This document shows, in pieces, positions 9,995-18,108 of a DNA stretch of 64,000 nt. Source of the DNA: Ferdinandcohnia sp036962685 (GTDB lineage Bacteria; Bacillota; Bacilli; Bacillales; Bacillaceae_L); NCBI RefSeq assembly GCF_036962685.1, contig NZ_JBALOP010000002.1:230229-294228 (forward strand). Direction: 5' to 3'. Position 1 is the stretch's first letter; every line of letters begins with the position of its first letter. The position numbers were made by a program, and so were the translations under genes. The notes under the pieces are model-generated. The model was not told where the DNA came from. It did no database searches and saw only the letters and a list, made by a program, of their open reading frames with translations.

Positions 9995-10456
9995 ATGTCT
10001 GAACAAGCAGCTGTGTTAAAAGTAATTGTATTTTCACTTCATGATGAGGAGTATGGAATTCCGGTATCACAAGTGCGTTCTATTGAAAAAGTGCAGCATA
10101 TAACACGTGTTCCTAGAACGGCATCATTTGTAAAGGGTGTTATTAATTTAAGAGGGGTCGTTACTCCCATTATTGATTTAAGAACACGCTTTGGAATGGC
10201 TGAATCAGAGTATACGGACAGTACAAGGATTATTATTGTTGCAACGGACGATGTTGAGGTCGGATTAATTGTAGATACAGCAAATGATGTAATGGATATT
10301 CTAGTGGACACAATTGAGCCCCCACCAGAGATTGTCGGTGGTGTTGAGGTGGAATACTTAAAAGGAGTAGCGAAGCTTGAGAAAAGATTGCTCATCTTAC
10401 TAAATCTAGAAAAGGTCTTAAATCCTAGATTAGTAAAGGAAGAGATGGAAGGGTAA
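9995..10456 (+). CDS. cheW: Chemotaxis coupling protein CheW
   Basis: Adaptor that links chemoreceptors to the CheA kinase at the inner membrane. The 153 residues form one CheW/SH3-like domain with the family pattern VINLRGVVTPIIDLR around residues 49-63 and GLIVD near 90. AAAGGGGGAG precedes the ATG at 9995. It follows cheA by 28 bases and precedes cheC by 5 bases, so these genes are almost certainly cotranscribed. Confidence 0.96.
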   Translation: MSEQAAVLKVIVFSLHDEEYGIPVSQVRSIEKVQHITRVPRTASFVKGVINLRGVVTPIIDLRTRFGMAESEYTDSTRIIIVATDDVEVGLIVDTANDVMDILVDTIEPPPEIVGGVEVEYLKGVAKLEKRLLILLNLEKVLNPRLVKEEMEG

Positions 10457-10461
10457 TTATT

Positions 10462-11103
10462 ATGTCATTTTTTCAACGTATTAATTCCACACATTTAGAT
10501 ATTTTAAAAGAGATTGGAAATATTGGAGCGGGACATTCTGCCACTGCTCTTTCAAAGCTCTTGCATCGCAAAATTGATATGCAGGTACCAAATGTGCGAA
10601 TCGTTTCGTTTGATGAAATGATGGAGTTTGCTGGAGGGGCTGAAAATATTGTTGCAGGAATTTTCTTGCGTATTGAAGGGGATCTAACCGGAAATATGTT
10701 TTTCGTTTTGCAGCTTCCACAAGCAACAAAATTAATACAGGATTTAGTCGGTGATAAAAGCTTCTCCTTTGAAAGTGACACCAAAAACGAAATGGGGATA
10801 TCAGCTTTTCAAGAGGTTGGAAATATTTTGTCAGGCTCCTATCTCACTTCATTATCTGATTTTACAGGGTTAAATTTGTACCCAACCGTTCCTGGGTTTT
10901 CAATTGATATGGTGGGTGCAATTATCGGTTATGGCTTACTAGAACTTTCACAGGTAAGTGATTTTGCAATCGTCATTGAAACAGAAATTAATGAAAATCA
11001 AAATCCGGATAACAACAATATAAATGGGCATTTTTTACTGTTGCCGGATCCTGATTCATTCGAAAAAATCTTCACGGCACTGGGAGTTCCATTACATGAT
11101 TGA
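10462..11103 (+). CDS. cheC: CheY-P phosphatase CheC
   Basis: CheC hydrolyses CheY-phosphate and binds CheD in the Bacillus adaptation system. The 213-residue protein has both halves of the CheC/FliY phosphatase fold. The two active-site motifs of the pattern D/S-x3-E-x2-N are intact: D13/E17/N20 (DILKEIGN) and S114/E118/N121 (SAFQEVGN), so both sites look functional. The end overlaps the cheD start by 8 bases, consistent with coupled production of these two partners. Confidence 0.94.
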   Translation: MSFFQRINSTHLDILKEIGNIGAGHSATALSKLLHRKIDMQVPNVRIVSFDEMMEFAGGAENIVAGIFLRIEGDLTGNMFFVLQLPQATKLIQDLVGDKSFSFESDTKNEMGISAFQEVGNILSGSYLTSLSDFTGLNLYPTVPGFSIDMVGAIIGYGLLELSQVSDFAIVIETEINENQNPDNNNINGHFLLLPDPDSFEKIFTALGVPLHD

Positions 11104-11593
11104 TTCTCCTCAAGTCATAAAGGTTGGAATAGCTGACATGAATGTCATTTCTGCACCTGACTTAATCCGAACCACTGGATTAGGTTCCTGTGTAGGAGTT
11201 GTCATTTATGATCAAACAAAAAAGGTAGCAGGACTAGCCCATATCATGCTGCCAAGCTCGGCATCGACAAAAGCGGAAAACATGAATATTGCCAAATATG
11301 CCGATACTGCAATTGAGGTGCTTATTCATAAAATTATTGGAATCGGCGGTCGAGCTATGAGTTTAAAAGCTAAAATTGCTGGTGGGGCCCAAATGTTTCA
11401 ATTTCAATCGGGCAGTGATATTATGAGAATTGGTCCGCGCAACGTCGAGGCGGTTGAGGCTGAGCTAAAGCGCTTTAACATCACACTTGTTGCAGCAGAT
11501 GTTGGTGGGGGTAATGGTAGAACAATCGAATTTGACCCCGTGTCAACGATTCTAAAAATCCGTACAGTCAACAAAGGGATTAAAGAAATATAA
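11096..11593 (+). CDS. cheD: Chemoreceptor glutamine deamidase CheD
   Basis: Deamidates chemoreceptor glutamines and is an interaction partner of CheC. The start ATG 11096 lies inside the cheC end and gives 165 residues, the B. subtilis length; a longer frame back to 11024 only runs through cheC. Catalytic residues expected for the family are visible: threonine in RTTGLG, C32 in GLGSCVGV and H49 in AGLAHIMLP. It is followed by a 47-base gap and then sigD. Confidence 0.94.
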   Translation: MIDSPQVIKVGIADMNVISAPDLIRTTGLGSCVGVVIYDQTKKVAGLAHIMLPSSASTKAENMNIAKYADTAIEVLIHKIIGIGGRAMSLKAKIAGGAQMFQFQSGSDIMRIGPRNVEAVEAELKRFNITLVAADVGGGNGRTIEFDPVSTILKIRTVNKGIKEI

Positions 11594-11640
11594 GTAGTTT
11601 AAAATAAATGATATGAAAATAAAGGTAAAGGAGGAGTAGA

Positions 11641-12408
11641 ATGTCCAGCTTATCATCGACAGATCATCAAGAATATTGGCAGAAATGGACCAACTCACGA
11701 GACTCAGATGCAGGGGATGCCCTTGTTAGAAAATACATGCCGCTTGTTTCATATCATGTGCAGCGAATCTCAGTCACGTTGCCGAAAAGTGTGAACAAAG
11801 ATGATTTAAAAAGTCTTGGGATGATTGGGTTATATGATGCTCTGGAAAAATTCGATCCTTCCCGTGACTTAAAATTTGATACATATGCTTCCTTTCGAAT
11901 TCGAGGAGCAATACTAGACGGCCTCAGAAAGGAAGATTGGTTACCTAGAAGTTCAAGAGAAAAATCAAAAAAAGTAGAAGCAGCCATTGAAAGGTTAGAA
12001 CAAAAACTGATGCGTAACGTTACGATTCCAGAAATCGCTGCTGAAGTCGATATGAGTGAAGAGGAAGTTTATCAAACAATGAATGAAGGGTTCTTTGCAA
12101 ATGTTCTTTCCATGGACGATCATCAGCATGATGACGAGGGTAGTGAAAAATCGCACCTTTCGATAAAGGATCATGCGACTTTAACACCAGAAGAACATAT
12201 CGTTAAAAAAGAAATACTCAATCAACTAATTAATGTCATTCAGCAATTAAATGAAAAAGAGCAGTTGATTCTTAGTTTGTTTTATAAAGAGGAACTTACA
12301 TTAACTGAAATTGGACAGGTAATGGGATTATCGACTTCAAGAATATCTCAAATACACTCAAAGGCACTATTTAAACTGAGGGATATTTTACAAAAACACA
12401 TCCATTAA
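11641..12408 (+). CDS. sigD: RNA polymerase sigma-D (flagellar/motility sigma factor)
   Basis: FliA/SigD family sigma factor that directs late flagellar, chemotaxis and autolysin genes. The 255 residues contain region 2 (DDLKSLGMIGLYDALEKFD, FDTYASFRIRGAILD), a region 3 (EIAAEVDMSEEEVYQ) and region 4 with a helix-turn-helix (LTEIGQVMGLSTSRISQIHS). A strong site AAAGGAGGAG at 11627-11636 precedes the ATG. As in B. subtilis, sigD sits near the 3' end of the long fla/che operon, a position known there to limit its expression. Confidence 0.97.
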   Translation: MSSLSSTDHQEYWQKWTNSRDSDAGDALVRKYMPLVSYHVQRISVTLPKSVNKDDLKSLGMIGLYDALEKFDPSRDLKFDTYASFRIRGAILDGLRKEDWLPRSSREKSKKVEAAIERLEQKLMRNVTIPEIAAEVDMSEEEVYQTMNEGFFANVLSMDDHQHDDEGSEKSHLSIKDHATLTPEEHIVKKEILNQLINVIQQLNEKEQLILSLFYKEELTLTEIGQVMGLSTSRISQIHSKALFKLRDILQKHIH

Positions 12409-12423
12409 AAAGGCGGGAGGATC

Positions 12424-13788
12424 GTGGCAGAAATTGAACTTTTAGTATCCAAAGATAAAATGATGGTACATGTCAACGTTATGAAAGATTCTACACCTCT
12501 TCAAATTAGAGAGGATGAGGTTTATTCATTGTTGTCTAAACATGGAATATCGTTTGGAATAAAGCGAGATGTCATTTCGAAACTGATTTCTAATGTGGAT
12601 AATGTCGTTTTTCCTTTATTAATAGCAGAGGGCGAGACTCCTAATAAAGGTGAAGATGGTTTTATAAAACTTGAAACCCTCGAAAAGAAACAGGATATTC
12701 AATCCAATGAGATATTAAACTTTCGAAATGTAAGGCAAATACCTTCCGTAAAAGCAGGACAGCTTGTTGCAACTATTTATCAAAGCAAGCCTGGAATACC
12801 CGGTAGAGATGTTTTAGGACACCCAATTGCAGCCATGAATGGAAAACCATATCCTTTGAAAGTAGGCAAAAACATTGTTGAAACAAATGGAAAGATTTAT
12901 GCCACACTGGACGGACAAATCAACCTTTTAGAAAAAAAGATAAGCGTTCTTCCAGTCTTTGAAGTGAATGGGGATTTAAACCTTAAAACCGGAAATATTG
13001 ATTTCATTGGAAATGTTACAATTAGAGGGAATGTACCAAGTGACTATGTGGTAAAAGCAGGTGGAGACATATCAATCTATGGTATTGTCGAAGGTGCACA
13101 AATCCAGGCTGGCGGGTCCATTTATATATCTAGCGGGATTGTTGGGTTTGCGAAAGCGTCAATTCGTGCCGAAGGGGATGTCATTGCTTCATATTTTAAT
13201 CAATGTCAGGTACATGCTGGAAAAAATATCGAGGCGACAGGTTCAATCCTACACAGTGTTTGTTTTGCAAAAGGAAATGTTCGTTCCTTAACTGGAAGCA
13301 TTATTGGTGGACTCATTTCAGCTGGGAATTATGTAGCTGCAAAGGACATTGGTAATGCATCACATACAAAAACAGAGATTCAAATAGGAGCATTTGATAG
13401 ATTTAGTGAAGAAGAAAAGCTGATTCGAACGGAGTTGGATGCAACAAAGGCCCAACTACAAAAAGTTTTACTTATACTTCAGAAATTATCAGAAAAATAC
13501 AAAAGGACATCAATTCTTTCAGAAGATGAAATTTTACTTCTGAAAAGAGACAAACTCACACAAACTGAACTAACAAAAAAACTAGAACTACTTGAGATTG
13601 AATTAATTGAGCTTTCGTTAAAACAGAAGGAGGCAACTACAGCTAGTTTAGTTGCTACAGGCAATCTCTATCCGAATGTCTATGTCCAATTTGGTAAATA
13701 TAAACGAATCATAAACCAACTCTTCCACCATGTAAAAGCGCAACTAGTCAATAAAGAGATTTCAATAGACATTTATTCTGAAAAATAA
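12424..13788 (+). CDS. DUF342 (FapA-like) polymer-forming family protein
   Basis: The 454-residue protein matches what I know of the DUF342/FapA family, linked to flagellar assembly in some bacteria; its biochemical role is not established. The central part (about 180-310) has repeating glycine-rich strands (NGDLN, GNVTIRGNVP, AGGDISIYGIVEGA, GSIYISSGI, AGKNIEATGSI) that read as a right-handed beta-helix. The C-terminal part (about 320-420) is lysine/glutamate/leucine rich and likely coiled coil. The GTG start at 12424 follows AGGCGGGAGG. It lies 15 bases after sigD. B. subtilis, as I recall it, goes straight from sigD to swrB, so this gene is an addition relative to that reference. Confidence 0.8.
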   Translation: MAEIELLVSKDKMMVHVNVMKDSTPLQIREDEVYSLLSKHGISFGIKRDVISKLISNVDNVVFPLLIAEGETPNKGEDGFIKLETLEKKQDIQSNEILNFRNVRQIPSVKAGQLVATIYQSKPGIPGRDVLGHPIAAMNGKPYPLKVGKNIVETNGKIYATLDGQINLLEKKISVLPVFEVNGDLNLKTGNIDFIGNVTIRGNVPSDYVVKAGGDISIYGIVEGAQIQAGGSIYISSGIVGFAKASIRAEGDVIASYFNQCQVHAGKNIEATGSILHSVCFAKGNVRSLTGSIIGGLISAGNYVAAKDIGNASHTKTEIQIGAFDRFSEEEKLIRTELDATKAQLQKVLLILQKLSEKYKRTSILSEDEILLLKRDKLTQTELTKKLELLEIELIELSLKQKEATTASLVATGNLYPNVYVQFGKYKRIINQLFHHVKAQLVNKEISIDIYSEK

Positions 13789-13809
13789 AATCGGAAGAAG
13801 TGAAAATAA

Positions 13810-14115
13810 TTGAGTCTAAAATTAGTTGAATTACAAGTTGCGATCCCAAGAACCGGAGATGCTGGTAAAATTCAAGAACAACTGATGATGCGTGGACAGC
13901 ATATGCAAGACCATATTTCCGCAGAAAATGAGAAGTTGGAGAAAAGAAATCGAACCAAGGTTAACGAAAACAACAAATCTGAAAACGCAGAAATACATAA
14001 GGATGAATCATCAAACCCTTTTTCAAAACAGTCTTTACATAAAACACAAAATCCTGAACATGAAGAGAAAGAGCTACATCCATATAAGGGTAATTTTATT
14101 GATATCATTGGATAG
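13810..14115 (+). CDS. Unrecognised small hydrophilic protein in the fla/che operon
   Basis: I do not recognise a named family. The 101 residues have no membrane segment or signal. The N-terminal 25 residues (VELQVAIPRTGDAGK) look ordered, followed by a very polar Asn/Lys/Glu-rich middle (about 35-88) and a short C-terminal tail HPYKGNFIDIIG. This layout of two distinct ends joined by a low-complexity linker suggests a binding or adaptor role, which is inference only. TTG start at 13810 with GGAAGAAGTG upstream. It sits 21 bases after the DUF342 gene and 10 bases before swrB, so it probably shares the operon. Confidence 0.7.
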   Translation: MSLKLVELQVAIPRTGDAGKIQEQLMMRGQHMQDHISAENEKLEKRNRTKVNENNKSENAEIHKDESSNPFSKQSLHKTQNPEHEEKELHPYKGNFIDIIG

Positions 14116-14125
14116 AGGGAATTGA

Positions 14126-14629
14126 ATGACAACCATATTATTTATACTTTGCTTTGGGTTACTTGCAGTTGCATTTTTTTTAATTATTCTTTTATATCTA
14201 AAGATTACACAACTAAAAGATGTTGAAATTAAACAAGAACGCTTACTCAAGGAATTTGAAAATGTAATCACTTCATATGTGATGGAAATCAAAGAAGAAA
14301 ATGAAGTGTTTTTAAATAGAATCAAAGATGTGAACCATGTAACGGAAGAAACAAACAATCGAAATTCGATACATATTAAAGAGCCCGAATTGACTTCTGA
14401 CGATTTTCATGAACTTCTGCCTTCTTATCCGGATGAGGAACAGATATATATAGGAGAAAATGAAATCGAACAAGAAATCGACGAGACAGATGAAGATAAT
14501 AAAGACACCCTTATTAGAGACATTGAGCATCTTATTAAACTTGGTCTCTCTTATGGTGAAATTGCAAAAAAATTAAATAAAGGCAAAACTGAAATAGAAC
14601 TTTTACACAAATTTCGTCAAAACAACTAA
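14126..14629 (+). CDS. swrB: SwrB-like membrane-anchored flagellar/swarming protein
   Basis: The 167-residue protein has one N-terminal membrane helix (about 4-24), a likely coiled coil (about 27-75), an acidic linker, and a C-terminal helix-turn-helix-like segment with LGLSYGEIAKKLNKGKTEIELL near 138-159. This architecture and the position directly after the sigD region match B. subtilis SwrB (YlxL), which promotes flagellar export activation and swarming. The name rests on position, length and C-terminal motif rather than on full-length identity. The rpsB promoter begins seven bases after its stop. Confidence 0.75.
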   Translation: MTTILFILCFGLLAVAFFLIILLYLKITQLKDVEIKQERLLKEFENVITSYVMEIKEENEVFLNRIKDVNHVTEETNNRNSIHIKEPELTSDDFHELLPSYPDEEQIYIGENEIEQEIDETDEDNKDTLIRDIEHLIKLGLSYGEIAKKLNKGKTEIELLHKFRQNN

Positions 14630-14635
14630 TTTTTC

Positions 14636-14665
14636 TTGACCCTCGCGTTTTGATTGTGATATATT
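14636..14665 (+). promoter_or_regulatory. Sigma-A promoter for rpsB (extended -10)
   Basis: TTGACC at 14636-14641 and TATATT at 14660-14665 are separated by 18 bases, with a TGA directly before the -10 giving an extended -10. It lies just after swrB and separates the motility operon from the ribosomal genes. Expected transcription start is near 14672, giving a leader of about 105 bases. Confidence 0.75.
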
Positions 14666-14686
14666 AATTTTTGGTGTTATCACACA

Positions 14687-14745
14687 CGTTCATAGATTTA
14701 AGCATTGGTGCTGTTATACAGTTTTGCTTAAAGATGATATGAACG
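14687..14745 (+). ncRNA. Structured rpsB (S2) leader
   Basis: Two perfect stems nest in the 5' leader: CGTTCAT (14687-14693) with ATGAACG (14739-14745), and TTTAAGCA (14697-14704) with TGCTTAAA (14725-14732). A 20-base apical loop lies between. The outer stem ends next to GGAGGA (14745-14750), while the start-proximal Shine-Dalgarno is at 14763-14769. The form fits a ribosomal protein autoregulatory leader, probably bound by S2; the ligand is inference. Confidence 0.65.
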
Positions 14746-14776
14746 GAGGACAAAAAACCATTAGGAGGATTTATCC

Positions 14777-15475
14777 ATGTCAGTAATTTCTATGAAGCAA
14801 TTGCTTGAAGCTGGTGTTCACTTCGGTCACCAAACTCGCCGTTGGAACCCAAAAATGAAGCGTTACATCTTTACAGAGCGTAACGGAATCTACATCATTG
14901 ACCTTCAAAAAACAGTTAAGAAGGTTGAAGAAGCTTATAATTTCGTTAAGGAATTAGCAGGCAACGGTGGAACAATGCTTTTTGTTGGTACAAAAAAGCA
15001 AGCTCAAGATTCAGTTAAAGAAGAAGCCGAGCGTTCTGGAATGTACTTTGTTAACCAACGTTGGTTAGGTGGTACGTTAACAAACTTTGAAACAATTCAA
15101 AAGCGTATCAAGCGTCTTAAAGACATTGAAAAAATGCAAGAAGACGGTACTTTTGATGTTCTACCTAAGAAAGAAGTTGTTCAGCTTAAGAAAGAGTTAG
15201 AACGTCTTGAGAAATTCTTAGGCGGAATTAAAGATATGAAGCAATTACCAGATGCTTTATTCATCATCGACCCTCGTAAAGAGCGTATTGCTGTTGCAGA
15301 AGCTCATAAATTAAACATCCCAATCGTTGGTATCGTAGATACAAACTGTGATCCAGATGAAATTGATTATGTAATCCCAGCAAACGATGATGCAATTCGC
15401 GCGGTTAAGCTTTTAACAGGAAAAATGGCAGACGCTATCCTAGAAGCTAAACAAGGTGAAGAAACATCTGCTTAA
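14777..15475 (+). CDS. rpsB: 30S ribosomal protein S2
   Basis: Small-subunit ribosomal protein S2, 232 residues, slightly shorter than B. subtilis S2. Family motifs include MKQLLEAGVHFGHQ at the N terminus, RWLGGTLTNF near 95-104, and a C-terminal VDTNCDPDEIDYVIPANDDA. TTAGGAGGATTT precedes the ATG. Codon choice is that of a highly expressed gene (many CGT, GGT and AAC). It has its own promoter, a folded leader and a strong terminator, so it can be a separate transcript from tsf. Confidence 0.99.
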   Translation: MSVISMKQLLEAGVHFGHQTRRWNPKMKRYIFTERNGIYIIDLQKTVKKVEEAYNFVKELAGNGGTMLFVGTKKQAQDSVKEEAERSGMYFVNQRWLGGTLTNFETIQKRIKRLKDIEKMQEDGTFDVLPKKEVVQLKKELERLEKFLGGIKDMKQLPDALFIIDPRKERIAVAEAHKLNIPIVGIVDTNCDPDEIDYVIPANDDAIRAVKLLTGKMADAILEAKQGEETSA

Positions 15476-15481
15476 TGAGCG

Positions 15482-15521
15482 AAAGGTGATAAGAGGGTTA
15501 TGCCTTTTATCACCTTTTTTA
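15482..15521 (+). terminator. Intrinsic terminator after rpsB
   Basis: AAAGGTGATAA (15482-15492) pairs with TTATCACCTTT (15507-15517) and runs into a T tract, seven bases after the rpsB stop. Confidence 0.85.
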
Positions 15522-15663
15522 AAGATGATGTCTGCGCGTCTTGCGCTTTTCTTTAGAATTATATAAATTCGCAAATTAAGTCATAATAGAAACAGAATGT
15601 CAAAAAAATTCTATATTCTACAATTCGAACTAGTACATAGTGGCAAATAAGGAGGAAAACATA

Positions 15664-16545
15664 ATGGCAGTTACTGCACAAATGGTAAAAGAGCTCCGTG
15701 AAAAAACTGGAGCAGGTATGATGGACTGTAAAAAGGCTCTTACTGAAACTGATGGTGATATGGACAAAGCAATTGATTACCTTCGCGAAAAAGGTATTGC
15801 AAAAGCTGCGAAAAAAGGTGACCGTATTGCTGCTGAAGGTTTAACTTCTATCGAAGTTTCCGGTAATGAAGCAGTCATTATTGAAGTTAACTCAGAAACT
15901 GATTTCGTTGCAAAAAATGAAGGTTTCCAAACACTAGTAAAAGAATTAGCTACTCATCTTTTAGCGAAGAAGCCAGCTAACGTTGAAGAAGCATTAGAAC
16001 AAAAGATGGACAATGGTTCAACTGTATCTGAGTATATTAATGCTGCAATCGCAAAAATCGGGGAAAAACTTTCACTTCGTCGTTTTGAAATTGCTACAAA
16101 AGAAGATGGTGACGCATTTGGTGCATACCTCCACATGGGTGGTCGTATTGGCGTTCTAGCTGTTCTAGGTGGTACAACAGACACTGATGTTGCAAAGGAT
16201 GTAGCAATGCACGTTGCAGCAGTAAATCCTAAATATGTGTCACGCGATCAAGTTTCTGCTGATGTAGTAGAGCACGAGCGTGGAGTATTAACACAACAAG
16301 CACTAAATGAAGGTAAACCAGAAAATATCGTAGCGAAAATGGTAGAAGGACGCTTTAGCAAATTCTTCGAAGACGTTTGTCTTCTTGACCAAAGCTTCGT
16401 TAAAGACCCAGATCAAAAGGTTCGCAAATATGTTGAATCTAAAGGTGCTACTGTAAAGAGCTTCGTTCGTTACGAAGTTGGTGAAGGTATCGAAAAACGT
16501 CAAGATAACTTTGCTGAAGAAGTAATGAGCCAAGTGAAGAAGTAA
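15664..16545 (+). CDS. tsf: Translation elongation factor Ts
   Basis: Guanine nucleotide exchange factor for EF-Tu. ATG 15664 gives 293 residues, the B. subtilis length; AAGGAGGAAAA at 15649-15659 is correctly spaced, so the longer frame from 15640 is rejected. The N-terminal UBA-like segment (KELREKTGAGMMDCKKAL) and the TDFVAKN motif near residue 80 that contacts EF-Tu are intact. The 143 bases between the rpsB terminator and this gene are AT rich. I found no convincing promoter there, although tsf probably has one. Confidence 0.99.
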   Translation: MAVTAQMVKELREKTGAGMMDCKKALTETDGDMDKAIDYLREKGIAKAAKKGDRIAAEGLTSIEVSGNEAVIIEVNSETDFVAKNEGFQTLVKELATHLLAKKPANVEEALEQKMDNGSTVSEYINAAIAKIGEKLSLRRFEIATKEDGDAFGAYLHMGGRIGVLAVLGGTTDTDVAKDVAMHVAAVNPKYVSRDQVSADVVEHERGVLTQQALNEGKPENIVAKMVEGRFSKFFEDVCLLDQSFVKDPDQKVRKYVESKGATVKSFVRYEVGEGIEKRQDNFAEEVMSQVKK

Positions 16546-16555
16546 AAAGAAAAAA

Positions 16556-16584
16556 GGGAACACATTATGTGTTCCCTATTTTTT
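16556..16584 (+). terminator. Intrinsic terminator after tsf
   Basis: GGGAACACA (16556-16564) and TGTGTTCCC (16568-16576) form a perfect 9-bp stem with a 3-base loop, followed by TATTTTTTG. Confidence 0.88.
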
Positions 16585-16649
16585 GAAATGTTTAGCATTG
16601 CGCCATAGAAAAGGCGCTTGTACTTTTTGAGATGGAGGTTTTTTATTCG

Positions 16650-17372
16650 ATGAGCGGTGCCAAATATAAGCGTGTAGTGTTAAAATTAAGTGGAGAAGCA
16701 TTAGCGGGTGAGCAGGGATTTGGCATAAATCCATCTGTAATCCAATCTGTAGCAAAACAAGTGAAGGAAATTGCTGAACTTGGTGTGGAAATTGCTGTTG
16801 TTGTCGGTGGCGGAAACATTTGGAGAGGCAAGATTGGCAGTGAAATGGGAATGGACCGTGCAAATGCTGATTATATGGGAATGCTTGCAACGGTAATGAA
16901 TTCCTTAGCTTTACAAGATAGCTTAGAAAATTTAGGGATTCAAACTCGTGTCCAAACATCTATTGAAATGCGTCAAGTCGCAGAACCATACATAAGAAGA
17001 AAAGCAATTCGACATCTAGAAAAGAAACGTGTAGTGATTTTTGCAGCAGGTACGGGAAATCCTTACTTCTCTACAGATACAACAGCTGCTCTACGTGCCG
17101 CTGAAATTGAAGCAGAGGTAATTTTAATGGCTAAAAATAATGTCGATGGTGTCTATAGTGCAGATCCAACAATAGATAAAACAGCTGTGAAATATGAGAC
17201 ATTATCCTATCTTGATGTTATTAAAGAAGGACTAGCTGTAATGGATTCCACTGCATCTTCACTTTGCATGGACAATGATATTCCGTTAATTGTTTTTTCA
17301 ATTATGGAAGAAGGAAATATTAAACGTGCTGTACTAGGAGAAAATATCGGAACAATTGTAAGGGGGAAATAA
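16650..17372 (+). CDS. pyrH: UMP kinase PyrH
   Basis: Phosphorylates UMP to UDP in pyrimidine nucleotide synthesis. ATG 16650 gives 240 residues, matching B. subtilis PyrH; GGAGG at 16634-16638 serves as ribosome binding site, so the frame starting at 16632 would include it. Family motifs are VVLKLSGEAL near the N terminus, VVVGGGNIWRG, and GTGNPYFSTDTTAALRAAE in the nucleotide-binding region. It follows the tsf terminator by about 65 bases and precedes frr by 4 bases. Confidence 0.98.
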   Translation: MSGAKYKRVVLKLSGEALAGEQGFGINPSVIQSVAKQVKEIAELGVEIAVVVGGGNIWRGKIGSEMGMDRANADYMGMLATVMNSLALQDSLENLGIQTRVQTSIEMRQVAEPYIRRKAIRHLEKKRVVIFAAGTGNPYFSTDTTAALRAAEIEAEVILMAKNNVDGVYSADPTIDKTAVKYETLSYLDVIKEGLAVMDSTASSLCMDNDIPLIVFSIMEEGNIKRAVLGENIGTIVRGK

Positions 17373-17376
17373 CTTT

Positions 17377-17934
17377 ATGGCAAACAACACATTAAATCAA
17401 GTGAAGGATAAAATGTCTAAAGCAGTCCAAGCATTGTCTCGTGAACTAGCAACTGTAAGAGCAGGTAGAGCGAACCCAGCAATCCTTGATAAGGTTTCAG
17501 TTGATTACTATGGTGCACCAACGCCTTTAAATCAACTTGGATCTATCAATGTACCTGAAGCAAGAATGCTTGTAATTCAACCATATGATAAGTCCATTTT
17601 AGGTGATATGGAAAAAGCAATTCAGAAGGCTGATTTAGGCTTAAATCCAACAAATGACGGGTCAATTATTCGTATTTCAATCCCACCACTAACAGAGGAA
17701 AGACGACGTGAGTTAGTGAAGCTTGTTAAGAAATATGCGGAAGAGTCAAAAGTTGCAGTTCGTAATGTTCGTCGTGATGGAAACGATGAATTGAAAAAGC
17801 TTGAGAAAAACGGTGAAATCACTGAAGACGAATTACGCAGCCTAACTGATGATGTTCAAAAAGCTACGGATGAATCTATTAATAAGATTGATGCAGTTGC
17901 AAAAGAAAAAGAAAAAGAAATCATGGAAGTCTAA
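17377..17934 (+). CDS. frr: Ribosome recycling factor
   Basis: RRF, which with EF-G splits post-termination ribosomes. The 185 residues equal B. subtilis Frr. Conserved stretches are VRAGRANPAILD near 28-39, YGAPTPLNQL, and the C-terminal helix with RRDGNDELKKLEKNGEITEDE. AAGGGGGAAA precedes the ATG. It forms a two-gene unit with pyrH ending in a terminator. Confidence 0.98.
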   Translation: MANNTLNQVKDKMSKAVQALSRELATVRAGRANPAILDKVSVDYYGAPTPLNQLGSINVPEARMLVIQPYDKSILGDMEKAIQKADLGLNPTNDGSIIRISIPPLTEERRRELVKLVKKYAEESKVAVRNVRRDGNDELKKLEKNGEITEDELRSLTDDVQKATDESINKIDAVAKEKEKEIMEV

Positions 17935-17964
17935 TCCATTTCAATGTACAATATATTGTAAAAA

Positions 17965-17994
17965 GACCCTCTAACGTTTACAGGGGGTTTTTTT
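17965..17994 (+). terminator. Intrinsic terminator after frr
   Basis: ACCCTCT and AGGGGGT (one G-T pair) flank a 9-base loop and lead into TTTTTTT at about 17988-17994. Confidence 0.75.
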
Positions 17995-18016
17995 GTTAAT
18001 ACTGACTACTAATTAG

Positions 18017-18046
18017 TTACCCTGAGCAATACAAAAATGGTAAAAT
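18017..18046 (+). promoter_or_regulatory. Probable sigma-A promoter for uppS
   Basis: TTACCC (18017-18022) and TAAAAT (18041-18046) are 18 bases apart, with TGG just upstream of the -10. The position, after the frr terminator and 63 bases before uppS, fits a promoter for uppS-cdsA-dxr. Confidence 0.55.
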
Positions 18047-18108
18047 GAAACTGGTCTGGGTGCAAAAACACCAAGGCGCATTTGATTCGGGTGTTGGAGG
18101 ACTTGTGA

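Noticed and set aside
9324..10784. Minus-strand frames opposite cheA, cheW and cheC
   Set aside because: Shadows of conserved genes; translations have no recognisable domain and no start signals.
16600..16617. GCGCC/GGCGC hairpin ahead of pyrH as a regulatory element
   Set aside because: Only a 5-bp stem, with no overlap with the start region; PyrR-type elements are not recognisable.
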